Positions 20,008 to 29,583 are shown, numbered from the stretch's first letter. The stretch: 64,000 nt of DNA from Vibrio albus (GCF_003144035.1 NZ_QFWT01000003.1:62001-126000), one strand, 5' to 3'. The notes: generated by a model from the letters alone, not told the origin. A program made the numbers and translations.

Positions 20008-21480
20008 ATGTCGATGAATAAACAAGAAACTCAGGCACTCATTGATGAGGTGTTGGAAGTTTATCCAGAGGTTGCGCGTGAAGACCGTGCGAAGCACCTG
20101 GGTGTAAATGACACAAGTGCTGAAGGTACAAGTTGTATTACTTCAAACCGTAAGACACTGCCAGGTGTTATGACCGTTCGTGGTTGTGCTTACGCAGGTT
20201 CTAAAGGTGTGGTTTGGGGACCGGTAAAAGATATGCTTCATATCTCACACGGTCCTGTAGGTTGCGGACAGTACTCTCGTGCAGGTCGTCGTAACTACTA
20301 CACTGGTACAACAGGTGTTGATACATTTGGTACGTTAAACATTACTACTGACTTCCAGGAACGTGACATCGTATTCGGCGGCGACAAGAAACTGTCTGCA
20401 GCTATTGATGAGCTGGAAACACTGTTCCCATTGTCAAAAGGTATCTCTGTTCAGTCAGAGTGTCCGGTTGGTCTGATTGGTGATGACATTGAAGCCGTCG
20501 CTAAGATGAAAGGGGCAGAAATTGGTAAAACAATTGTACCTGTTCGTTGTGAAGGTTTCCGAGGTGTTTCTCAGTCTCTGGGTCACCATATTGCGAACGA
20601 TACTATTCGTGACCACGTACTGTCTAAATCAGATGAGCGTGAATTCGAAGCTGGTCCATACGATGTCGCTATCATTGGTGACTACAACATCGGTGGTGAT
20701 GCATGGTCTTCTCGTATCATCCTTGAAGATATGGGTCTGAATGTTGTTGCTCAGTGGTCTGGTGATGGTACGCTTCCAGAAATGGAAAAAACACCAAATG
20801 TGAAACTAAACCTGGTTCACTGTTACCGTTCTATGAACTACATCGTGCGCCACATGGAAGAAAAACATGGTGTGCCATGGGTAGAGTACAACCTGTTTGG
20901 TCCTTCTAAGATTGAAGAATCCATGCGTAAGATCGCTGGCTACTTTGATGAGAAAATTCAGGCTCAGACTGAAGAAGTTATCAAACGCTACCGTGAACAA
21001 TGGCAAGCGGTTATCGACAAGTATCGTCCACGCCTGGAAGGCAAGGAAGTAATGCTGTATGTCGGTGGTCTGCGTCCTCGTCACATCATTGGTGCATATG
21101 AAGACCTGGGTATGGAAATCGTAGGTGCAGGTTATGAGTTCGCTCACAACGATGACTACGTGAAAACTACTCCGGAAGTGAAAGATGCAACTCTGCTGTT
21201 TGATGATGCAAGTGCTTATGAACTGGAAGAGTTCGTTAAGAAGTTGAACCCGGATCTAATCGGTTCTGGTATCAAAGAGAAATACGTATTCCAGAAAATG
21301 GGCTTCCCATTCCGTCAAATGCACAGCTGGGATTATTCCGGCCCATACCACGGTGTTGATGGCTTCGCTATCTTCGCTCGCGACATGGACCTGACTATCA
21401 ATAACCCATGTTGGAACAGCATGAAAGCCCCTTGGCTTAAGGACGAGTCGTCTGAAGAGGCGATGGCTAAAACAGCGTAA
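20008..21480 (+). CDS. nifD: Nitrogenase molybdenum-iron protein alpha chain
   Basis: A 490-residue alpha subunit carrying the FeMo-cofactor where N2 is reduced. P-cluster ligands are Cys60 (VRGCAYAG), Cys86 (PVGCGQYS) and Cys152 ([11 protein letters not shown]). The FeMo-cofactor is held by Cys272 (VHCYRSMNY) and His439 (QMHSWDYSG). It is therefore the molybdenum enzyme rather than VnfD/AnfD. GGAGG lies before ATG 20008; an ATG two codons later is an alternative. Confidence 0.99.
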   Translation: MSMNKQETQALIDEVLEVYPEVAREDRAKHLGVNDTSAEGTSCITSNRKTLPGVMTVRGCAYAGSKGVVWGPVKDMLHISHGPVGCGQYSRAGRRNYYTGTTGVDTFGTLNITTDFQERDIVFGGDKKLSAAIDELETLFPLSKGISVQSECPVGLIGDDIEAVAKMKGAEIGKTIVPVRCEGFRGVSQSLGHHIANDTIRDHVLSKSDEREFEAGPYDVAIIGDYNIGGDAWSSRIILEDMGLNVVAQWSGDGTLPEMEKTPNVKLNLVHCYRSMNYIVRHMEEKHGVPWVEYNLFGPSKIEESMRKIAGYFDEKIQAQTEEVIKRYREQWQAVIDKYRPRLEGKEVMLYVGGLRPRHIIGAYEDLGMEIVGAGYEFAHNDDYVKTTPEVKDATLLFDDASAYELEEFVKKLNPDLIGSGIKEKYVFQKMGFPFRQMHSWDYSGPYHGVDGFAIFARDMDLTINNPCWNSMKAPWLKDESSEEAMAKTA

Positions 21481-21573
21481 TTATAGGGTGGAAAGCTTTC
21501 TTTCAAAGCGAAAAGCCATCAGTTGTTAACCGAACCGTCGTTCACAGATTAGTGACACGGTAGGAGAAGATTT

Positions 21574-23145
21574 ATGAGCCAGAAAATTGACGATATCAAA
21601 ACTGGTTACGACTTGTTCAAACAACCTGAATATCAGGAAATGTTTGCGAACAAGCGCAATACCCATGAAGATGCTGTTGATGCTGCAAAGGTAAAAGAAA
21701 CCTTTGAGTGGACAACATCAGAAGAATATAAAGAACTGAACTTTGCCCGTAAGCACATTACCATTGACCCGGCTAAAGCGTGTCAACCACTGGGTGCGGT
21801 GCTTTGTGGCCTTGGCTTCGAGAAAACATTGCCATACGTGCATGGTTCTCAAGGATGTGTAGCGTACTTCAGAAGCTACTTTAACCGTCATTTCAAAGAG
21901 CCAGTAGCGTGTGTTTCTGACTCAATGACTGAAGATGCAGCGGTATTTGGTGGTCAGGACAACATGTTCTATGGCCTGCAGAATGCCTATGCACTGTATA
22001 AACCTGAGGTAATTGCGGTTTCTACTACTTGTATGGCTGAGGTTATTGGTGATGACCTTCAGGCATTTACAGGAAACGCAAAAGCAGGTGGTTATGTACC
22101 TGAAGACCTTCCAACTCCTTATGCGAATACTCCAAGCTTTGTGGGTAGCCATTTAACTGGTTGGGATAACATGTTTGAAGGCTTCATGGGCTACTTCACT
22201 CGTAAAGAGATGGAAGGCAAAGAAGTCGGCAGCAACGGCAAGATCAACATTGTTCCAGGATTTGAAACTTACCTGGGTAACTACCGTGTGATTCGTCGTA
22301 TGCTTGACGAGATGGATGTTGATTATTCATTCCTATGTGATCCTTCAGAGGTTCTGGATACTCCTGCTGACGGTGAATACCGTATGTACGCAGGCGGTAC
22401 AGCGATTGATGAAGTGAAAGATGCACCAAACGCGAAAACAACAGTACTTCTGCAACCAGAACACCTGGTTAAGACTAAGAAGTTTGTTGAAGGTACTTGG
22501 AAGCAAGAAGTTCCAGCTCTGAGCATCCCTATGGGACTTGAGTGGACAGATGATTTCTTAATGAAAGTATCTGAGATCACTGGTAAAGAAATTCCAGAAT
22601 CTATCACTAAAGAGCGTGGCCGTCTGGTTGACATGATGACTGACTCACATGCTTGGTTACACGGTGTAAGCATCTCACTATACGGTGATCCTGATTACCT
22701 GATGGGTATGACTAAGTTCCTGACTGAGCTGGGTTGTGAAATCAAACACGTGCTATGTACTAACGCTAACAAGAGATGGCGTAAGAAGATGGAAGCTCAG
22801 CTTGCTGAAAGTCCATACAGTGCAGACGCAGAAATCTATGTTGGTAAAGACTTGTGGCACTTCCGCTCACTGGTTCTGACTGATAAACCTGACCTGATGA
22901 TTGGTAACTCGTACGGTAAATTCATCGAGCGTGATACCAAAGCAAAAGGCGCTGAGTTTGAAGTACCACTAGTACGTATCGGCTTCCCGATTTTTGACCG
23001 TCACCACCTGCATCGCAGTACTACCCTTGGTTATGAAGGGGCGATGTACATCCTGACAACGTTAGTAAACGAAGTTCTGGCTAAGCTGGACCGCGACTCT
23101 AGCGTACTGGGTAAAACGGACTTTGGTTTCGACTTAGTTCGATAA
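21574..23145 (+). CDS. nifK: Nitrogenase molybdenum-iron protein beta chain
   Basis: A 523-residue beta subunit that completes the P-cluster and docks NifH. P-cluster Cys ligands are Cys70 (KACQPLGAVLCG), Cys95 (GSQGCVAYF) and Cys153 (TTCMAEVIGDD). An N-terminal extension of about 50 residues (through KVKETFEWTTSEEYKEL) wraps NifD, as in Klebsiella/Azotobacter NifK. AGGAGA precedes the ATG. The 93-base nifD-nifK spacer contains a stem (ACCGT/ACGGT, about 21535-21562). A terminator-like hairpin follows the stop. Confidence 0.99.
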   Translation: MSQKIDDIKTGYDLFKQPEYQEMFANKRNTHEDAVDAAKVKETFEWTTSEEYKELNFARKHITIDPAKACQPLGAVLCGLGFEKTLPYVHGSQGCVAYFRSYFNRHFKEPVACVSDSMTEDAAVFGGQDNMFYGLQNAYALYKPEVIAVSTTCMAEVIGDDLQAFTGNAKAGGYVPEDLPTPYANTPSFVGSHLTGWDNMFEGFMGYFTRKEMEGKEVGSNGKINIVPGFETYLGNYRVIRRMLDEMDVDYSFLCDPSEVLDTPADGEYRMYAGGTAIDEVKDAPNAKTTVLLQPEHLVKTKKFVEGTWKQEVPALSIPMGLEWTDDFLMKVSEITGKEIPESITKERGRLVDMMTDSHAWLHGVSISLYGDPDYLMGMTKFLTELGCEIKHVLCTNANKRWRKKMEAQLAESPYSADAEIYVGKDLWHFRSLVLTDKPDLMIGNSYGKFIERDTKAKGAEFEVPLVRIGFPIFDRHHLHRSTTLGYEGAMYILTTLVNEVLAKLDRDSSVLGKTDFGFDLVR

Positions 23146-23152
23146 GCACGAT

Positions 23153-23182
23153 AGCCGGCAGTGGATGCTGCCGGCTTTTTTT
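23153..23182 (+). terminator. Internal terminator/attenuator between nifK and nifT
   Basis: Nine-base perfect arms AGCCGGCAG (23153-23161) and CTGCCGGCT (23168-23176) with a 6-base loop are followed by seven or more T. This is a textbook intrinsic terminator starting 8 bases after nifK, so nifTY should be expressed only by read-through. Confidence 0.88.
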
Positions 23183-23209
23183 GTCCGTAAAAGAGTTAAG
23201 GATAACCCT

Positions 23210-23431
23210 ATGGCAAACGTAATGATTCAGTATAACGAAGAAGGTCAACTTTCACTGTACCTTCCGAAAAAAGACCTCGAAGAGGTTATCACTCATTTTG
23301 AGTTCGACAGCGAATCTCAGTGGGGCGGTGAAATACACCTTGCTAATGGCGCTATTTATCATATCGACCCAACCACAAAACCGAAATTACCGGTCACTAT
23401 AAGAGCGAAACGTCTTAAAGCAGCTGCGTAG
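23210..23431 (+). CDS. nifT: NifT/FixU family protein
   Basis: A 73-residue protein of the NifT/FixU family (MANVMIQYNEEGQLSLYLPKKDLEE... GGEIHLANGAIYHI), always linked to nifHDK but with no firm biochemical role. ATG 23210 has AAGGAT upstream; the frame remains open further upstream through the terminator, which is non-coding. nifY follows after 14 bases. Confidence 0.93.
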   Translation: MANVMIQYNEEGQLSLYLPKKDLEEVITHFEFDSESQWGGEIHLANGAIYHIDPTTKPKLPVTIRAKRLKAAA

Positions 23432-23445
23432 GGAGGAATTGAAAT

Positions 23446-24126
23446 ATGGATACTGTTATTTCAAATGAAGCGGCACTACGTGTTGCAATGGCTTCTAAAT
23501 CACTACCTAACATTGATATAAAATCTCTGCTGGGTTTATTGATCCAGCACCTTGGAGAGCCGTTATCAGAACAAAAGCTGATGGAAATATCACCTAAGTC
23601 ATTTCGGATCATGGTGGCCTCTCTGGATGATTCAGCACCTCGTAAAGATGTGACTCAGGCATTAGCGATTCTGACCAATAAAGATCTGGATAGTGTGGAT
23701 GCACCAGAAGTTGTGGACCTGCTGCCTTTACCTGACCCTAAACTGAGAGTGGCAGTCACCTCAAATCAGGGTGAAATGCTGAACGGGCATTATGGCTCTT
23801 GTTTGCGAGTACTTATTTATGAAGTCAATGCAAATACCCATCAGTTGGTTGACGTTCGTACCGTTGACAGCACGTTGAAAGGAGAGACTCGTACCGACTA
23901 TATCCTTTCTCTGATGCGTGAATGTCACATCTTGTTTACGCTTTCAATTGGTGGTCCGGCTGCGGCTAAAGTAACTCGTGCTAATGTTCACCCAGTGAAG
24001 AAAAGAGCGCCTATGCCAGCTGAGGACGTATTAACAGAACTCAGTAAAGTGATTGCATCTAATCCACCGCCTTGGATGCAGAAGCTTCTGGGAAATGAAG
24101 ATACTGTCTGTAAGGTAGCTGTTTAG
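23446..24126 (+). CDS. nifY: Nitrogenase-associated protein NifY
   Basis: A 226-residue member of the NifX/NifY/NafY group, which bind FeMo-cofactor or apo-dinitrogenase during maturation. The N-terminal half (about 1-95) is the helical NafY-type domain. The C-terminal half is the dinitrogenase iron-molybdenum cofactor-binding fold (LRVAVTSNQGEMLNGHYGSCLRVLIYEV ... CHILFTLSIGGPAAAKVTRANVHPV). GGAGG precedes the ATG. The position after nifT matches Klebsiella and Azotobacter. Confidence 0.92.
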   Translation: MDTVISNEAALRVAMASKSLPNIDIKSLLGLLIQHLGEPLSEQKLMEISPKSFRIMVASLDDSAPRKDVTQALAILTNKDLDSVDAPEVVDLLPLPDPKLRVAVTSNQGEMLNGHYGSCLRVLIYEVNANTHQLVDVRTVDSTLKGETRTDYILSLMRECHILFTLSIGGPAAAKVTRANVHPVKKRAPMPAEDVLTELSKVIASNPPPWMQKLLGNEDTVCKVAV

Positions 24127-24138
24127 GAGGGGAGCATT

Positions 24139-24429
24139 ATGACAAGTGCCGATACTATTGCTGTAGGAAAATCGGATATCGCTCAGATAGGAGCCGTTCT
24201 GGAAGGGTTAGAATATATCGATGACGATATGATGACTCGCATGCGTAGCGCCTATCCGAATCTTCGGTTTACGCTCTGTTCAGAAGATGACATGGGTGAA
24301 CGTGAACCCTATGAGAGTTTCTGTGGCTTTGATCTTCATCTTGTTACTTCCGGCGAGGGAAGGTGTAGCTCATTAACTTATCACCTTGAACAGTGTACCG
24401 GGATTGTAGTAGCGCTTCACGAAGAGTGA
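24139..24429 (+). CDS. Small nif-associated protein (DUF6129-like)
   Basis: A 96-residue soluble acidic protein with GGAGGGG before the ATG, 12 bases after nifY. The C-terminal half contains two conserved-looking Cys (LCSEDD and ESFCGFDLHLVTSGEGRC). Its place between nifY and nifE and its size recall the uncharacterised nif-cluster family I remember as DUF6129; that assignment was not checked. No function is known. Its stop codon lies inside the terminator stem. Confidence 0.78.
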   Translation: MTSADTIAVGKSDIAQIGAVLEGLEYIDDDMMTRMRSAYPNLRFTLCSEDDMGEREPYESFCGFDLHLVTSGEGRCSSLTYHLEQCTGIVVALHEE

Positions 24430-24439
24430 AGCGCTTTTT
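24411..24439 (+). terminator. Rho-independent terminator of the nifHDKTY operon
   Basis: Ten-base perfect arms (AGCGCTTCAC 24411-24420, GTGAAGCGCT 24426-24435) with a 5-base loop and a T run. The left arm overlaps the last codons of the preceding gene. Confidence 0.9.
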
Positions 24440-24550
24440 GTTTCCTGCCTTTTATTCTCAAATACCATCCTGTCGTGCGAAGCGGGACCTGACACAACAT
24501 TATTCCAGTAGCTCTTTTCAGACAAAACGCTTTAAAGGTGTCATGACGTT

Positions 24551-24566
24551 TGTCTGCTTTATGACA
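24551..24566 (+). promoter_or_regulatory. NifA upstream activator site (nifE)
   Basis: TGT-N10-ACA, 63 bases from ACA to the GG of the nifE promoter. It is embedded in a wider dyad TTGTCTG...CAGACAA. Confidence 0.85.
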
Positions 24567-24627
24567 AAACAGACAATTTCCCCGTAATAAAAAGAAGAAA
24601 ACTCATTTAAAACAAAAAGATAACCTT

Positions 24628-24643
24628 TGGCGTTTTTATTGCA
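24628..24643 (+). promoter_or_regulatory. Sigma54 promoter of nifENX-fdxB
   Basis: TGGCGTTTTTATTGCA with GG (24629-24630) and GC (24641-24642) 10 bases apart, about 50 bases before nifE. Confidence 0.88.
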
Positions 24644-24694
24644 ACATACAGAGTAATAATTATAAGGGACATGTTATCTGTCGCAGGAGGCGCA

Positions 24695-26122
24695 ATGAAA
24701 CAATCCGAAATCAGGCTACTACAGGACGAACCGGCCTGTGAGCATAATAAAGGCGAAAAAAGCGGATGCAGCCGACCTACCCCTGGCGCAACTGCGGGTG
24801 GTTGTCCTTTCGACGGCGCACAAATCAGCCTGCTGCCTATTGCCGATGTTGGACATATCGTACATGGCCCGATTGGCTGTGCAGGAAACAGCTGGAATAA
24901 CCGGGGAACGAAAGCCACCGGCAAAAATCTGTTTCGGCTTGGCTTTACTACCGATCTGAATGAGCAGGATGTGATCATGGGTCGGGCAGAGAAAAGGTTG
25001 CTGCACGCCATTAAACAGCTGATCACCGAGCATCAGCCACCGGCGGTGTTTGTGTATATGACCTGTGTGCCTGCTCTGGAAGGGAATGATGTGGACGCTA
25101 TCTGTGCATTAGCTCAGGAGCGGTATGGTGTGCCGGTCGTACATGTGGATGCGGCGGGCTTCTATGGCAATAAAAACCTGGGGAACAGGATTGCGGGTGA
25201 GGTCATGGTAAACAAAGTGGTTGGTACTGCTGAGCCACCACCGAAGCCAGTCATGAAGCATGACCCGGAGAGAAAGGTACACGATATTGTTCTTATCGGA
25301 GAATACAACATTGCCGGAGAATTCTGGCACGTATCTCCACTGTTTGAGGAACTGGGGCTGCGTGTATTGTGCTGTATGGCCGGTGATACGCAATACCATC
25401 AAATTCAGACCATGCACCGCGCCGACGCGGCGATGGTTGTCTGTTCGCGGGCACAGATCAATGTGGCCCGAAAGCTTCAGGAAGGTTGGGGCATCCCGTG
25501 GTTTGAAGGCAGTTTTTACGGTATCGAGGACACCTCTGCCGCATTACGGCAGTTCGCCGCGTTGATCAATGATGACAAACTGACTGAGCATACTGAACAG
25601 GTCATTGCGCGTGAAGAGCAAAGGGTGCGTGATGCGATCAAACCTTACGCAGATATTCTCAAAGGTAAAAAAGCGCTGCTTTATACCGGTGGGGTGAAAT
25701 CCTGGTCTGTCATTAGCGCGCTGGCTGAAATAGGCATCGAGACGGTCGCGACAGGGACCACTAAATCCACTCAGGCAGATAAGAATCGGATCATCGATAT
25801 TATGGGTGAAGACGCCCTGATGCTTGATCAGGGCGGAGCCCGAAACCTGCTGGACATCTACTACAAATACGATGCGGATGTCATGGTTGCGGGTGGCCGG
25901 AATATGTATACAGCGCTCAAAGCAGCGGTTCCGTTCCTGCATATCAATCAGGAAAGAGAGCTTGCCTATGCCGGTTACGAAGGCATGATTACTCTGGCCA
26001 GAGAACTGTGCCGGACAATGGAGAGCCCGGTCTGGCCGGCTGCACGTAGCACGGCACCTTGGGAGAAGGAACCGGAGAAAGCAGTGCAGGATGCGTCTGC
26101 TGGAACAGTGAAGAAAGGATAA
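24695..26122 (+). CDS. nifE: FeMo-cofactor scaffold protein NifE
   Basis: A 475-residue NifD paralogue that with NifN forms the scaffold converting NifB-co into FeMo-cofactor by adding Mo and homocitrate. Conserved Cys lie in [23 protein letters not shown] and an N-terminal C-x7-C ([13 protein letters not shown]). The His of the NifD cofactor site is replaced in the matching region ([17 protein letters not shown]). AGGAGG precedes ATG 24695; the earlier in-frame ATG at 24671 lacks such a site. Confidence 0.98.
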   Translation: MKQSEIRLLQDEPACEHNKGEKSGCSRPTPGATAGGCPFDGAQISLLPIADVGHIVHGPIGCAGNSWNNRGTKATGKNLFRLGFTTDLNEQDVIMGRAEKRLLHAIKQLITEHQPPAVFVYMTCVPALEGNDVDAICALAQERYGVPVVHVDAAGFYGNKNLGNRIAGEVMVNKVVGTAEPPPKPVMKHDPERKVHDIVLIGEYNIAGEFWHVSPLFEELGLRVLCCMAGDTQYHQIQTMHRADAAMVVCSRAQINVARKLQEGWGIPWFEGSFYGIEDTSAALRQFAALINDDKLTEHTEQVIAREEQRVRDAIKPYADILKGKKALLYTGGVKSWSVISALAEIGIETVATGTTKSTQADKNRIIDIMGEDALMLDQGGARNLLDIYYKYDADVMVAGGRNMYTALKAAVPFLHINQERELAYAGYEGMITLARELCRTMESPVWPAARSTAPWEKEPEKAVQDASAGTVKKG

Positions 26123-26132
26123 GGAGCGGATC

Positions 26133-27500
26133 ATGACCACAATCAAAAAAAATAACTCACCGCTGTCCACTCAGCCACTGAAAACCAGCCCGGCAACAGG
26201 GGCGACAGTCGCCAGTCTCGGCCTGCAAAATAGTATTCCTCTGCTTCATGGCGCTCAGGGTTGCAGCGCATTTGCAAAGGTATATCTGATATCGCATTTC
26301 AGGGAAGCCATTCCGCTGCAGAATACCGCAATGGATCATATTTCTGCCGTAATGGGGGGAGATGAAAACCTGGACCAGGCGATGGCCTTGTTGTGTGAAA
26401 AGCACTCTCCTGACGTTATCGCTGTGATGACAACCGGCCTGACAGAATTACAGGGTACCGATATCTCGCGGGTGATTATGGATTTCAAACGAGCCAATCC
26501 TCAGTTTGAATCTACCCGGATTGTTGCAATGAATACGCCAGATTTTACCGGTTCCATGCAAACGGGGTTTGCCCATGCGGTAGACCGGGTTGTTCGTCAG
26601 CTGGTCCTGCCCCCAACAGGCGTAAAACGCGAGAGAAAACAGGTGAATGTTCTCTGTTCTGTTGGCATGACGGCTGCGGACATCGAGACGATGAAACGGT
26701 ATCTGGACGCTTTTAATCTTGACTCAGTCGTGGTTCCTGATATTTCCCTGTCACTGGACGGGCATATGGGGGACGAGGATTTCTCGCCGATGAGTATGGG
26801 CGGAACGACGGTATATGAAATTGAAATGATGTCGGAAAGTGCACTGACTATTGTGATTGGTGAATCAATGCTTTCGACCGCAAAATGGCTGGAGAAGCGT
26901 TTTGGCGTTCCTTATGTCTGTACTCAAATGGGCATGGGTATTGAAAGCATGGATAAGCTGGTAATGACGCTGACAGAGCTTAGCGGGGTACCTGTACCCA
27001 ATTGGATCACCAGGGCGAGGAAGCGTCTGCAGGATGCGATGGTCGATACCCACTTCTTGCTAACCAATGCAACCGTGTCGCTTGGCTTAGAGCCGGACTT
27101 AGCCATTGGTTATGCCAGCTTGCTTAATAGCGTGGGCACAAAAGTGAGTCGCGTTGTGACGACAGTTGAAACGCCAGAGCTTAGAAATATAGACGCTGAA
27201 GAGATATTCATTGGCGACCTCTCTATGTTGCTGCCATCAGAAGAACCGGTTTCCGCAGTGATCAGTAATACCCACGCGGCTCATATCTGTGAGCCAGAGA
27301 TCCCCGTGATCAGGGCGGGTTACCCGTGCCACGATCAGTACGGTAATATGGATGTCTGTCAGTTTGGCTACGAAGGTAGCCGTGAGCGCCTGTTCGCGGT
27401 AGCGAATAGTCTGTTACTGAATCACAAAGACGAGGTTGAACCACACGTTAGCTGCTACCGGTTTACACCATCAGAAGTTACTCAAAAGGAGCGTGGATGA
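26133..27500 (+). CDS. nifN: FeMo-cofactor scaffold protein NifN
   Basis: A 455-residue NifK paralogue and partner of NifE. Conserved blocks are TGATVASLGLQNSIPLLHGA, QGCSAFAKVYLISHFREAI and VMTTGLTELQGTDISRV; the Cys after GAQ corresponds to a P-cluster ligand of NifK, and the other ligands are mostly lost as usual. It starts 10 bases after nifE with AAGGAG upstream. It is of normal length and not fused to NifB, which is separate here. Confidence 0.98.
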   Translation: MTTIKKNNSPLSTQPLKTSPATGATVASLGLQNSIPLLHGAQGCSAFAKVYLISHFREAIPLQNTAMDHISAVMGGDENLDQAMALLCEKHSPDVIAVMTTGLTELQGTDISRVIMDFKRANPQFESTRIVAMNTPDFTGSMQTGFAHAVDRVVRQLVLPPTGVKRERKQVNVLCSVGMTAADIETMKRYLDAFNLDSVVVPDISLSLDGHMGDEDFSPMSMGGTTVYEIEMMSESALTIVIGESMLSTAKWLEKRFGVPYVCTQMGMGIESMDKLVMTLTELSGVPVPNWITRARKRLQDAMVDTHFLLTNATVSLGLEPDLAIGYASLLNSVGTKVSRVVTTVETPELRNIDAEEIFIGDLSMLLPSEEPVSAVISNTHAAHICEPEIPVIRAGYPCHDQYGNMDVCQFGYEGSRERLFAVANSLLLNHKDEVEPHVSCYRFTPSEVTQKERG

Positions 27501-27501
27501 C

Positions 27502-27990
27502 ATGATTAAGAGTGAGCGAAAATTACATGTTGAGCCCTCTCCCGGAGAGGCAGAGTTCAGTCTGAAAGTCGCGTTTACGACACTGGACCGTCACCACGTC
27601 GACCAGCATTTCGGGACTGCTAAGTGTGTGCTGGTTTATGGTGTCAATAAGGAGCACTGGTCACTTCTCGAGGCAATTGAGTATCCATCAATTAATGAAG
27701 GAACGCATGAAAAGTTGCCTGCAAGAATCGCTGACCTGGATGGCTGTGCCGGGATTTACTGTAATGCTTGTGGTGCTTCGGCAATACGGCAGCTATTGGG
27801 AAAAGAGATTAACCCGGTGAAGGTTTCTGAGGGAGCCAATATTCACACACTGTTATCTGAAATTCAGGATGAGTTGCAAGGCACTCCGACTGGCTGGCTG
27901 AGCAGAGCGTTAAAAACGGAAGAAAGAAAAAAACAGGATAACGCTTCCGTTCAGGGTCGGCTAAGCAAATTAATGGATGAAGAATGGTAA
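27502..27990 (+). CDS. nifX: Nitrogenase cofactor carrier NifX
   Basis: A 162-residue protein with the dinitrogenase iron-molybdenum cofactor-binding fold (LKVAFTTLDRHHVDQHFGTAKCVLVYGV ... GIYCNACGASAIRQLLGKEINPVKV). NifX carries NifB-co or a VK-cluster to NifEN. The ATG at 27502 follows the nifN stop by one base, with GGAG upstream; the frame opens at 27436 inside nifN but that part is not family-like. The C-terminal tail (about 135-162) is charged. Confidence 0.95.
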   Translation: MIKSERKLHVEPSPGEAEFSLKVAFTTLDRHHVDQHFGTAKCVLVYGVNKEHWSLLEAIEYPSINEGTHEKLPARIADLDGCAGIYCNACGASAIRQLLGKEINPVKVSEGANIHTLLSEIQDELQGTPTGWLSRALKTEERKKQDNASVQGRLSKLMDEEW

Positions 27991-28012
27991 TTAATTAAAT
28001 AAGGAAATGATG

Positions 28013-28309
28013 ATGAGCAATATTACCGGATTAACCCGAGGTGGTGCTATTTGGGAACCTCAGTTTATTAAAGAGCTGGACGCAGAAAGCTGCATTGGTT
28101 GTGGTCGCTGCTATAAGGTCTGTTCGCGCGATGTTTTTAACCTTGTCGAAAATGAAAACATTGATGAAGATGATGATCTTTATGATGAAGATGAAATGAT
28201 GATGGTCATGGCTATCGAGAATGCCGAAGACTGTATTGGTTGTGGGGCGTGTGCAAAAGTGTGTGCTAAAAACTGCCACAGTTTTGAACCTGCGGCTATG
28301 CCAGCATAA
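28013..28309 (+). CDS. fdxB: nif-specific ferredoxin III
   Basis: A 98-residue 2[4Fe-4S]-type ferredoxin. Cys motifs are CIGCGRCYKVC and CIGCGACAKVC. Between them lies the long acidic insert (NENIDEDDDLYDEDEMMMV) typical of the nif-specific ferredoxin III family. It likely supplies electrons for cofactor synthesis or nitrogenase. Three consecutive ATG codons start at 28007; the last (28013) has the best spacing to AAGGA. Last gene of nifENX-fdxB. Confidence 0.93.
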   Translation: MSNITGLTRGGAIWEPQFIKELDAESCIGCGRCYKVCSRDVFNLVENENIDEDDDLYDEDEMMMVMAIENAEDCIGCGACAKVCAKNCHSFEPAAMPA

Positions 28310-28332
28310 AGGTAACTCACTGAACTATGTTT

Positions 28333-28360
28333 AAACCGTCATAGATATGACGGTTTTTTT
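28333..28360 (+). terminator. Rho-independent terminator of nifENX-fdxB
   Basis: Perfect 10-base arms (28333-28342, 28347-28356) with a 4-base loop run into a T stretch 24 bases after fdxB. Confidence 0.9.
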
Positions 28361-28452
28361 ATGTCAATAAACAGACGTGTGTAATTATAATGTGAAATAA
28401 TATGAAGGTTGGTTATATTTAAATAATAAAAATGTAAATAGAGAAGCCCTGC

Positions 28453-29367
28453 ATGGATAAAGATAATAAAGAACATGAGGAGTATGCTGCTATTATTTCA
28501 GCGCTTCCTGATATGGTGTTTATTCTGACGGAAAGCGGCCATTATGCCGATATCCTGGGTGGGGAAGATTCAGATTTCTATCACGATGGTTCGCCGTTAA
28601 TCGGGGCAAGTTTATTTGATGTCTTACCTCAGGATAAGGCCGAATGGTTTCTGGCCAGAATAAGAGAAACGCTTGAGGCCGATAAACTGATGCTGTTTGA
28701 ATACTCGCTTGCCGTCGATGATGTGGAAAGCGTTGACCCTTGTTCTGGTCCTGCGGGATGTCTTTGGTTTGAAGGTCGGGTCAATCCGCTCCGCTCTCTT
28801 CGTAATGGAGAAAGAGCGGTGGTCTGGGTGGCTCGTAATATAACCGATCACTACAACTTGCTCAGGGAACTCCGATTTCAGTCGGAAATTGATCCCTTGT
28901 CCGGGGCATTGAACCGAAGAAAGTTGTTTGAGCACCTTAAAGAAGATCTATATGCCTACCAGAGGTATGAAGAAAACTACTGCTTTTTACTGCTTGATAT
29001 TGATGACTTCAAGCAGATCAATGATACCTGGGGCCATCAGTGTGGTGATGAGGCCATTCAGTATCTGGTGTCAGAGTGTCGCTCTGAACTCAGGTATACC
29101 GATGTGATAGGCCGGCTGGGCGGAGATGAGTTTGCCATTATTCATAAGTATGTTTCTCAGGGATCCCCACAGGCGCTGGCGGAACGTATTATGCAAGTTG
29201 TGAGGGGGATCTCTGCCAAGCATGAACTGGACTTTAACCTGAGCATCAGCATAGGTATCAGTGTATTTCACGAGAGTGATATTGATGTGAATGGAATATA
29301 CCGTCGTGCCGACTTGGCTGTTTATCAGGCGAAGGATAATGGTAAGAACGGTTATTGTATGAACTGA
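28453..29367 (+). CDS. PAS-GGDEF diguanylate cyclase within the nif cluster
   Basis: A 304-residue soluble protein. The N-terminal PAS-like domain (about 10-130, starting YAAIISALPDMVFILTESG) ends VVWVARNITDHYN. The GGDEF domain (about 145-304) has an intact GGDEF motif (LGGDEF, about 219-223) and an RxxD inhibitory site (RYTD) 5 residues before, so it should synthesise c-di-GMP. It has no membrane helix. It sits alone between the fdxB terminator and the nifU promoter. I found no sigma54 promoter in its 96-base upstream spacer, so it may not be a NifA target. It may link oxygen or redox sensing to biofilm during nitrogen fixation; that is inference. Confidence 0.9.
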   Translation: MDKDNKEHEEYAAIISALPDMVFILTESGHYADILGGEDSDFYHDGSPLIGASLFDVLPQDKAEWFLARIRETLEADKLMLFEYSLAVDDVESVDPCSGPAGCLWFEGRVNPLRSLRNGERAVVWVARNITDHYNLLRELRFQSEIDPLSGALNRRKLFEHLKEDLYAYQRYEENYCFLLLDIDDFKQINDTWGHQCGDEAIQYLVSECRSELRYTDVIGRLGGDEFAIIHKYVSQGSPQALAERIMQVVRGISAKHELDFNLSISIGISVFHESDIDVNGIYRRADLAVYQAKDNGKNGYCMN

Positions 29368-29452
29368 AAACGGTCAATCTTTTACCAGAGGCGTCGTTTT
29401 CGTTCCGGACACAGATCGCAAACCGGAAAATCCGACAAACCTGACAATGCGT

Positions 29453-29468
29453 TGTCAGGATCGCGACA
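29453..29468 (+). promoter_or_regulatory. NifA upstream activator site (nifU)
   Basis: TGT-N10-ACA, 117 bases upstream of the GG of the nifU promoter. A second TGT/ACA pair at 29484-29502 has a 13-base gap and was not counted. Confidence 0.82.
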
Positions 29469-29583
29469 ATGCATTATTCGTTATGTAACAAAAAAACCTA
29501 CAATTTGTCAGGTTTTGTAATTTGATCTATCTCACATAAATTATTCCGCTTAGATATCATTAAGTTACGAATATCACATTTTT

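Noticed and set aside
25544..26170. 208-residue ORF antisense to nifE
   Set aside because: Full overlap with clearly identified nifE and no family features.
27436..27501. Extended N-terminus of nifX inside nifN
   Set aside because: The in-frame part has no family similarity; ATG 27502 has a proper ribosome site.
29484..29502. Second NifA site before nifU
   Set aside because: The TGT and ACA are 13 bases apart, outside the usual N10.
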